DNA from: Trebonia sp963771985
GTDB lineage: Bacteria > Actinomycetota > Actinomycetes > Streptosporangiales > Streptosporangiaceae
NCBI GenBank assembly: GCA_963771985.1
Contig: CAVYVO010000004.1
Span: 744,001-808,000 of the forward strand
DNA length: 64,000 nt
Direction of reading: 5' to 3'
The position numbers were made by a program, and so were the translations under genes. The notes beneath the pieces were generated by a model. The model worked only from the letters and a program-made list of their open reading frames with translations. It was not told the DNA's origin and did not search any database. Positions 59,389 to 64,000 of this stretch are shown here, one piece after another; within the stretch, counting starts at the first letter, position 1, and every line of letters starts with the position of its first letter.

Positions 59389-60315
59389 ATGACCGCACTA
59401 CGTGAATCATTGATACCGCTCGACGAGCTGCTGGCCCGCCAAGATGGAGTCTTGAAAACCAAGACGGCACTGGCATACCTATCTCCAGCCACCCTCCGGT
59501 GGCGGTTGGCCTCCGACCGATGGCAGCAACCGTGCCGAGGAGTGGTCGTCGCGCATTCAGGACCGCTTACTCGGACGCAGATCCTATGGATCGCCGCGCT
59601 ATGGGCGGGTCCGGGCGCGGCTCTCGCCGGGCTCACCGCCGCGCGCCTGGCCGGATTTCGCGGTTTCGACGAAAAGGCCGATCTCATTCACTTGCTGCTA
59701 CCCGCGTCGCGTACGGCACAAGCGGCTCGTCCGCCGCTGCGACTGGTCGTCCATTACTCGCGGCATCTGACGGAGGCCGATATCCACCCGGCCAGGCGGC
59801 CAGCGCAGACACGAATGGCTCGCTCGTTGGTTGACGCCGCCGCGTGGATGAGGACCGACCGGGGCGCCCTAGCCGTGCTGGCCTCGGGAGTGCAGCAACG
59901 ACTCGTCCGCGTCACAGATCTCACCAGGGAAGTCGACCGCAATCCGCGCCTGCACCGGCGCCGTCTCATCAACGCCGCGCTAGCCGATATAGCGGGCGGC
60001 GCTAATGCACTGTCCGAACTTGATTTCACGAGGCTCGTAGTACGCCAGTTCAATCTGCCTGAGCCAGATCGGCAGGTGCCGCGCCGTGATGAGAACGGCC
60101 GCCGCAGGTGGCTGGACGCATGCTGGGATCATGCCCGGCTTGTCGTCGAGATCGACGGCGCGGCGCACATCGACGTCTTCACGTACTGGGACGATATGGA
60201 CCGGAGCAACGACCTCATCCTTGGCCACCACCAGGTTTTGCGATTTCCCGCGTGGATGGTCCGCTACAACCCGGAATACATCGCCACCAAGATCCGCCAG
60301 GCGCTCTCCTGCTAG
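59389..60315 (+). CDS. AbiEi-like/DUF559 (Vsr-type) endonuclease-like protein
   Basis: This is a 308-residue protein. The N-terminal half (PLDELLARQDGVLKTKTALA, LRWRLASDRWQQPCRGVVV, ALWAGPGAALAGLTAARLAGF) resembles AbiEi/type IV antitoxin-like winged-helix proteins. The C-terminal 100 residues resemble DUF559, a Vsr-type endonuclease fold (ELDFTRLVVRQFNLPEP, RRRWLDACWDHARLVVEIDG, FTYWDDMDRSNDLILGHHQV, LRFPAWMVRYNPEYIATKIR). Acidic residues in LDACW and VEIDG fit the metal site. GC content is lower than in neighbours, suggesting acquisition. It is enclosed by inverted hairpins and preceded by a DnaA-box palindrome. No separate AbiEii toxin is next to it. Confidence 0.78.
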   Translation: MTALRESLIPLDELLARQDGVLKTKTALAYLSPATLRWRLASDRWQQPCRGVVVAHSGPLTRTQILWIAALWAGPGAALAGLTAARLAGFRGFDEKADLIHLLLPASRTAQAARPPLRLVVHYSRHLTEADIHPARRPAQTRMARSLVDAAAWMRTDRGALAVLASGVQQRLVRVTDLTREVDRNPRLHRRRLINAALADIAGGANALSELDFTRLVVRQFNLPEPDRQVPRRDENGRRRWLDACWDHARLVVEIDGAAHIDVFTYWDDMDRSNDLILGHHQVLRFPAWMVRYNPEYIATKIRQALSC

Positions 60316-60322
60316 CCGTTTA

Positions 60323-60368
60323 TTTGTCCCTGTTTTCTGTCGCTATGGCAGCGAAAAACAGGGACAAA
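60323..60368. repeat. Hairpin 2: right boundary of the nuclease cassette
   Basis: A 46-nt stem-loop has a 14-bp perfect outer stem (TTTGTCCCTGTTTT at 60323-60336 with AAAACAGGGACAAA at 60355-60368) and an inner TCGCT/AGCGA. It is an inverted relative of hairpin 1. It lies between the convergent ends of the nuclease and birA genes, where it could also terminate transcription. Confidence 0.85.
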
Positions 60369-60381
60369 GAGAAGACGCCCC

Positions 60382-61149
60382 TTAGCGGAGATGGATGACG
60401 TCACCTGCTGAGACTGGCGTGACTGACGTGGCGCCTATCTCGCGGACCAGAAGGCAGCCGTCTACGTCAACGTCTTCCGCGGTGCCCGCCAGGACGCGGC
60501 CGCCTGGCAATTCCACCTGGACCGGGCGGCCGAGGGTGACGCACAGGGCGCGGTACTCCGCGAGGAGGCCGGAGGCTGACGGGTCCGGGTTTGACCGGAA
60601 GGTCACGTACCAGCGTCCGAGGCGGCGCAGGATCTCGGCGAGCAGCGGCTCACGGGCGACGTCCGCGCCTTCGGCCAGCAGCGACGTGGCGCGCAGGCCG
60701 CCGGGCGACACCGGGAGCGCGTCTTCCGGGGTCGCGACGTTGAGGCCGATGCCGACGACTACGGTGTCCGCGGCGGATTGTTCGGCCAGGATGCCGGCGA
60801 GCTTCCTGTCGCCGGCGAGGACGTCGTTCGGCCACTTGACAACAGCCGCCACGTCCGCCACCGAACGCACGGCGGTCGCGACCGCGACACCGGTCAGCAG
60901 CGGCAGCCATCCGCGCCGGCCGGCCGGGATCGAAACCGGGCGCAGCAGCACCGAGAACGTCAGCGCGGCGCCGGGCTGGCTCACCCAGGACCGGCCCATC
61001 CGGCCGCGCCCGGCGGTCTGCTGCTCCGCGACCAGCACCTGTCCCTCGGGACCGCCGCCCGCCAGCAGGTCCGCGTTCGTGGATCCGGTGGTCTCCACCA
61101 CCGTGACGGAGGTCCAGAGCTCTCCGAGCTCCCCAGGCAAGGCGTCCAT
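60382..61149 (-). CDS. birA: Biotin--[acetyl-CoA-carboxylase] ligase
   Basis: This 255-residue BirA lacks an N-terminal DNA-binding domain. The catalytic motif AGRGRMGRSWVS binds biotinyl-AMP, VVKWPNDVLAGDRKLAGIL contains the active-site lysine region, and VVGIGLNVATPEDALP and the C-terminal domain (GRPVQVELPGGRVLAGTAED) are typical. It attaches biotin to acyl-CoA carboxylase carrier proteins. Its start overlaps the AlaX stop by one base, so it is the last gene of an MFS-AlaX-BirA unit. Confidence 0.94.
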   Translation of the reverse strand: MDALPGELGELWTSVTVVETTGSTNADLLAGGGPEGQVLVAEQQTAGRGRMGRSWVSQPGAALTFSVLLRPVSIPAGRRGWLPLLTGVAVATAVRSVADVAAVVKWPNDVLAGDRKLAGILAEQSAADTVVVGIGLNVATPEDALPVSPGGLRATSLLAEGADVAREPLLAEILRRLGRWYVTFRSNPDPSASGLLAEYRALCVTLGRPVQVELPGGRVLAGTAEDVDVDGCLLVREIGATSVTPVSAGDVIHLR

Positions 61150-61868
61150 CAGCCGGCGATGGCGATGCGGAGGCGGCGGAAACCCCTGCCCTTGTTCTCC
61201 ACCTTGACCACGGAGATGCGCCCGACCTGCCCGGTGGACGCCACGTGGGTGCCGCCGTCCGCCTGCTGGTCCAGGCCGACGATGTCGACGATCCGCACCT
61301 CCTTGACGTCCTCGGGCACCAGGTTGGTCGCCGTCCTGATGATGTCCGGGATCTGGAACGCCTCGTCACGCGCCAGCGAGCGCACCACGATGCGCCGGTC
61401 GGCACGCAACTCGGCGTTGCACGCCTCCTCGACGGTCTCCTTGAACCCCGGCGGCACCGCCTCCAGGTTGAAGTCCATCCGCGCCGCGAAGACATCCATG
61501 TTCCCGCCGGTGACGAGCGCCCCGAAGTCGCGGAACACCACGCCGCACAGCACGTGCAGCCCGGAGTGCGTCCGCATCAGGGCGGTCCGCCGGGGATCTT
61601 CCACCGCGCCGCGCACCGTCGTGCCGGCCGGCGGCAGCGGGTCGCCGTCCAGCGGCAGCAGGTAGAGCTCGTCGCCCTTGCGCGCATCCACGATCCGGGT
61701 CTGCACGCCGCCCCACAGCAGCACGCCGTGGTCCGGCGGCTGGCCGCCGCCGCCCGGGTAGAAGGCGGACCGGTCGAGCACGATCCCGTCCGGTCCGCTT
61801 TCAAGCACTACCGCGTCCCACTCGCGCAGCGTCTGGTCGTCAAGTTCAAGCCGGTGTGTCCTGCTCAT
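61149..61868 (-). CDS. AlaX-type alanyl-tRNA editing protein
   Basis: This 239-residue trans-editing protein is related to the editing and second domains of alanyl-tRNA synthetase. SAFYPGGGGQPPDHG and the zinc motif RTHSGLHVLCGVV (HxxxH) are present, with the later QADGGTHVASTGQVG. The usual cysteine before GGTH is aspartate here, which is seen in some family members but weakens certainty about metal binding. It should remove serine or glycine from mischarged tRNA-Ala. Its start overlaps the MFS stop (ATGA), and its stop overlaps birA. Confidence 0.9.
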   Translation of the reverse strand: MSRTHRLELDDQTLREWDAVVLESGPDGIVLDRSAFYPGGGGQPPDHGVLLWGGVQTRIVDARKGDELYLLPLDGDPLPPAGTTVRGAVEDPRRTALMRTHSGLHVLCGVVFRDFGALVTGGNMDVFAARMDFNLEAVPPGFKETVEEACNAELRADRRIVVRSLARDEAFQIPDIIRTATNLVPEDVKEVRIVDIVGLDQQADGGTHVASTGQVGRISVVKVENKGRGFRRLRIAIAG

Positions 61869-63409
61869 TCCGGCAGCCTACTGCCGGGCGCCGCACCGCG
61901 GACAAGCGCCGCACCGCGGACAAGCGCCGCGCCGCGGACGTGCGCGGCGGCCAGCACCGCGCCCAGCAGCGCCAGGCCCGCGAGCGCCGCGGACGTGGCG
62001 AGGTAGGCGTGCGCCGAGGACAGCGTGAACGCGCCCGACGCGTGCACCGGCAGGCGCCCGGCCAGGTTCAGGTACAGCGTGCCGAACGTCGCGACCCCGA
62101 CGACGATCCCGAGCTGGTTCACCGTCACGATGAGCCCGCTGGCGTCCGCCGCGATCGCCACCGGCACCCGGGAAAGCACGCGCGTCATCAGCGGCCCGAA
62201 CGCCGCCGCCATGCCCGCGCCCGCCACCACCGCGGCGGCATAGACCAGCCAGCCGCCGGTTCCGCCCGACCGCATCAGCACGCCCAGCGCGACCAGGCCA
62301 GCCGCGTAAGCCACGAACCCCGTCATGATGAGCCCGGCGTGGAACCGGGCGGGCAGCCGCTGCCAGTTGAGGCTCACCAGCGCGAACGCCACCGCGGACG
62401 GCGCGAACGTCAGCCCGGCCCGCAGCGCCGAATCGCCGAGCCCGTCCTGCAGCTGCAGCGCGAACCCGAACAGCCACCCGCCGAACACCACCATCGCCGC
62501 GAACAGCCCGATGATCCCGGCGCCAACGCCGGGCAGGCCCAGCAGGGCGCGCGGCAGGATCGGCTGCCCGCCGCGGGCGCCCACCCGGTTCTCGACGGAG
62601 AAGAGCAGCGCGAAGCCGGCGACGGAGGCGGCCAGCAGCGCCCAGCCCCAGGCCGGCCAGCCGAGCGGCTGGCCGAGCACCAGCGGCAGCACGAAGGCGA
62701 GCACCGCGGGCGTGAGAGCCAGCAGGCCCGGCACGTCAAGGACACGGCCGGACAGGTCGCGCCCGTCGGGCAGCCGCTTGCTGAACACCAGCACGGCCAG
62801 CCCGACCGGCACGTTGACCAGGAAGATCGGCCGCCACGTGCTACCGAACAGGTCGGCGCTGATCAGCAGCCCGCCGAGCACCTGGCCGAGCACCGCGCCC
62901 CCGGAGATCACCGTCGCGTACAGGCTCATCGCGCGGGCCCGCGGGCCGGGCGACGTGTAGGTCCGCTGCAGCAGGCTCAGCACCTGCGGGATCATCGCGG
63001 CGGCGCCCACCCCCTGCGCGAAGCGCAGCCCGATCAGCGCGCCCGACGACGGGGCGAGCCCGCACCCCAGGGACGCCAGCGTGAACAGCGTCACCCCCGC
63101 GCGGAACATCCGCCGGTGACCGAGGATGTCGCCAAGCCGCGCCCCGGTGACCAGGAGCACGGCGTAGGCGATCGTGTAGCCGGCCACGATGAGCTGCAGC
63201 CCGGCGCCGGACGCGTGCAGGTCGGCGTGCATCGACGGCACCGCGACGTTCACAATCGTCGCGTCAAGCACGGCCATGAGCTGCCCGGTCAAGACGATCG
63301 CCAGCACGGTCCCCGGGCGCGCGGCCCGCGCCGCGAGCCGGCGGGACGAGCGCGACGAGCGGGACGAGCGCGTGGGAACAAACGGAAGACGTTCGGTGAT
63401 ATCGGTCAT
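61865..63409 (-). CDS. DHA2-family (EmrB/QacA-type) MFS multidrug exporter
   Basis: This 514-residue transporter has 14 predicted helices. The helix-1 motif LDATIVNVAVPSM is diagnostic for DHA2, followed by the loop motif GARLGDILGHRRMF and the antiporter motif C region SLYATVISGGAVLGQVLGGLL. The N-terminus has a short SRSSRSSRR repeat and the C-terminus a VRGAALVRGAALVRGAA tandem repeat; both come from short direct DNA repeats. Start is ATG 63409. It is divergent from an XRE regulator that probably represses it, and translationally coupled to AlaX. Confidence 0.9.
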   Translation of the reverse strand: MTDITERLPFVPTRSSRSSRSSRRLAARAARPGTVLAIVLTGQLMAVLDATIVNVAVPSMHADLHASGAGLQLIVAGYTIAYAVLLVTGARLGDILGHRRMFRAGVTLFTLASLGCGLAPSSGALIGLRFAQGVGAAAMIPQVLSLLQRTYTSPGPRARAMSLYATVISGGAVLGQVLGGLLISADLFGSTWRPIFLVNVPVGLAVLVFSKRLPDGRDLSGRVLDVPGLLALTPAVLAFVLPLVLGQPLGWPAWGWALLAASVAGFALLFSVENRVGARGGQPILPRALLGLPGVGAGIIGLFAAMVVFGGWLFGFALQLQDGLGDSALRAGLTFAPSAVAFALVSLNWQRLPARFHAGLIMTGFVAYAAGLVALGVLMRSGGTGGWLVYAAAVVAGAGMAAAFGPLMTRVLSRVPVAIAADASGLIVTVNQLGIVVGVATFGTLYLNLAGRLPVHASGAFTLSSAHAYLATSAALAGLALLGAVLAAAHVRGAALVRGAALVRGAAPGSRLPE

Positions 63410-63436
63410 GACATCGAGTCTGCCGAGGTTCTGATG

Positions 63437-63466
63437 CTGGTACCAAGAGCCTGGTTATCCTGGTAC
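63437..63466. promoter_or_regulatory. CTGGTAC repeats between divergent MFS and XRE genes
   Basis: CTGGTAC occurs at 63437-63443 and 63460-63466 with a related CTGGTTA at 63451-63457, in the 103-bp gap between the MFS and XRE starts. Such repeats could be binding sites of the XRE regulator, but no clear palindrome is present. Confidence 0.35.
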
Positions 63467-63512
63467 TGCTGCCACCTGGCACGGCGCGCGTCCCTACGGG
63501 AGGATGGATTAC

Positions 63513-64000
63513 GTGACCACAGCCACCGCGAACGCAGCCAGCGCCCGCCGGACCGAGCTCGCGGCTTTCCTGCGCACCCGGCGCGAGCGGATCAGCCCGG
63601 AGGACGTCGGCCTGCCCGGCGGCACCCGGCGCCGCACCAGCGGCCTGCGCCGCGAGGAACTCGCCCAGCTGGCCGGGGTCGGCGTCACGTGGTACACGTG
63701 GCTGGAGCAGGGCCGCCCGATCAACGCCAGCGTCCAGGTCCTCAACGCGGTCGCGAGGACGCTGCGGCTCGACGCCACGGAGCGGGCTCACCTGTTCCAG
63801 CTGGCCGAGGTCCCCGGCGCCGGGGCGGGGCTCGCCAGCTGCGACGACTGCCCGCTGCCCGCCGAAGTCCAGCAAGTTCTCGACGCGCTTCCGCTGCCCG
63901 CCAGCGTGGTCACCGAGCGGTTCGACCTGCTCGCCTGGAACCAGGTGTACGCCAGGCTCTTCCCGCGCATCACCTCCGCCCCGCCCGCCGCGCGGAACAC
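63513..64000 (+). CDS. XRE-family regulator with MmyB-type ligand domain, partial
   Basis: The frame is open from GTG 63513 to the window end (162 codons visible). Residues about 10-80 form the helix-turn-helix typical of this group: RTELAAFLRTRRERISPEDV, GLRREELAQLAGVGVTWYTW, LEQGRPINASVQVLNAVART. It is followed by the start of the MmyB-like ligand-binding domain (RFDLLAWNQVYARLFP). GGGAGG lies 9 bp before the GTG; ATG 63504 is in frame but touches the ribosome site. It is divergent from the DHA2 exporter, which it probably regulates. The 3' end is off the window. Confidence 0.88.
   Translation, partial: MTTATANAASARRTELAAFLRTRRERISPEDVGLPGGTRRRTSGLRREELAQLAGVGVTWYTWLEQGRPINASVQVLNAVARTLRLDATERAHLFQLAEVPGAGAGLASCDDCPLPAEVQQVLDALPLPASVVTERFDLLAWNQVYARLFPRITSAPPAARN

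Noticed and set aside
1..64000. tRNA or rRNA genes
   Set aside because: No recognisable tRNA cloverleaf consensus or rRNA segment was found by eye; a covariance search would be needed to exclude degenerate cases.

Overview
The window is high-GC actinomycete chromosome. Most genes show third-position G/C bias and many use GTG starts (one TTG). The gene families also fit: a DUF574-type SAM-dependent methyltransferase, LCP cell-wall ligase, NB-ARC/LuxR regulators, F420-type LLM oxidoreductase, GH64 glucanase with lectin modules, and AlaX next to BirA. A filamentous actinomycete (Streptosporangiales or Streptomycetales-like) is plausible, but this is inference; there is no rRNA or marker gene to fix it.

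Layout. 0-15 kb is a mobile, decaying region. It holds a frameshifted IS1182-type transposase at the left edge, an SDR/TetR divergon, a frameshifted GMC oxidoreductase, an ODP-type metallohydrolase, a secreted repeat protein, a broken low-GC remnant, an intact IS701-family element (7717-9457), an 811-residue NB-ARC/LuxR regulator with a small gene and a truncated SDR behind it, and a second IS701-family element (13201-14712) whose transposase is frameshifted. 15-24 kb carries a 1434-residue SF1 helicase fused to a restriction-endonuclease-like C-terminus, an LCP/LytR_C protein and a coiled-coil Mrr-like endonuclease; the two nuclease genes are candidate defence genes. 24-36 kb holds an LLM oxidoreductase, RCC1-repeat protein, DUF4262 protein, a second TetR/SDR divergon paralogous to the first, a ketopantoate-reductase-like protein, SpoU methyltransferase, a two-gene glycosyltransferase operon and a secreted lectin-bearing protein. 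36-48 kb mixes a DUF574 methyltransferase, a two-component system with a lipoprotein and a GH64 glucanase with remnants: P450, epoxide hydrolase, beta-lactamase-like hydrolase, epimerase, tyrosine recombinase and TnpB.

48-64 kb is more stable and core-like: purK / HTH membrane protein / purE, an NCS1 permease, GtrA protein, LysR-RR-HK operon, MFS exporter, enoyl-CoA hydratase, PH-domain protein, and an MFS-AlaX-BirA operon divergent from an XRE regulator that runs off the right edge. Inside it sits a DUF559/Vsr-like nuclease gene enclosed by two inverted 46-nt hairpins and preceded by a perfect palindrome containing two TTATCCACA (DnaA-box) sequences.

Three repeat systems stand out. First, an 18-bp palindrome related to GTCGATTGCGCAATCGAC occurs seven times in intergenic DNA, often as 31-bp spaced pairs. 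Second, a 155-161 bp low-GC noncoding repeat has three copies (about 686, 13023 and 39321), two in inverted orientation 26 kb apart and one abutting a truncated gene. Third, paired 19-bp operators (GATG-N11-CATC type), spaced 31 bp, lie in both TetR/SDR divergons. The strongest candidates for something undescribed are the hairpin-bounded nuclease cassette and the dispersed repeats.
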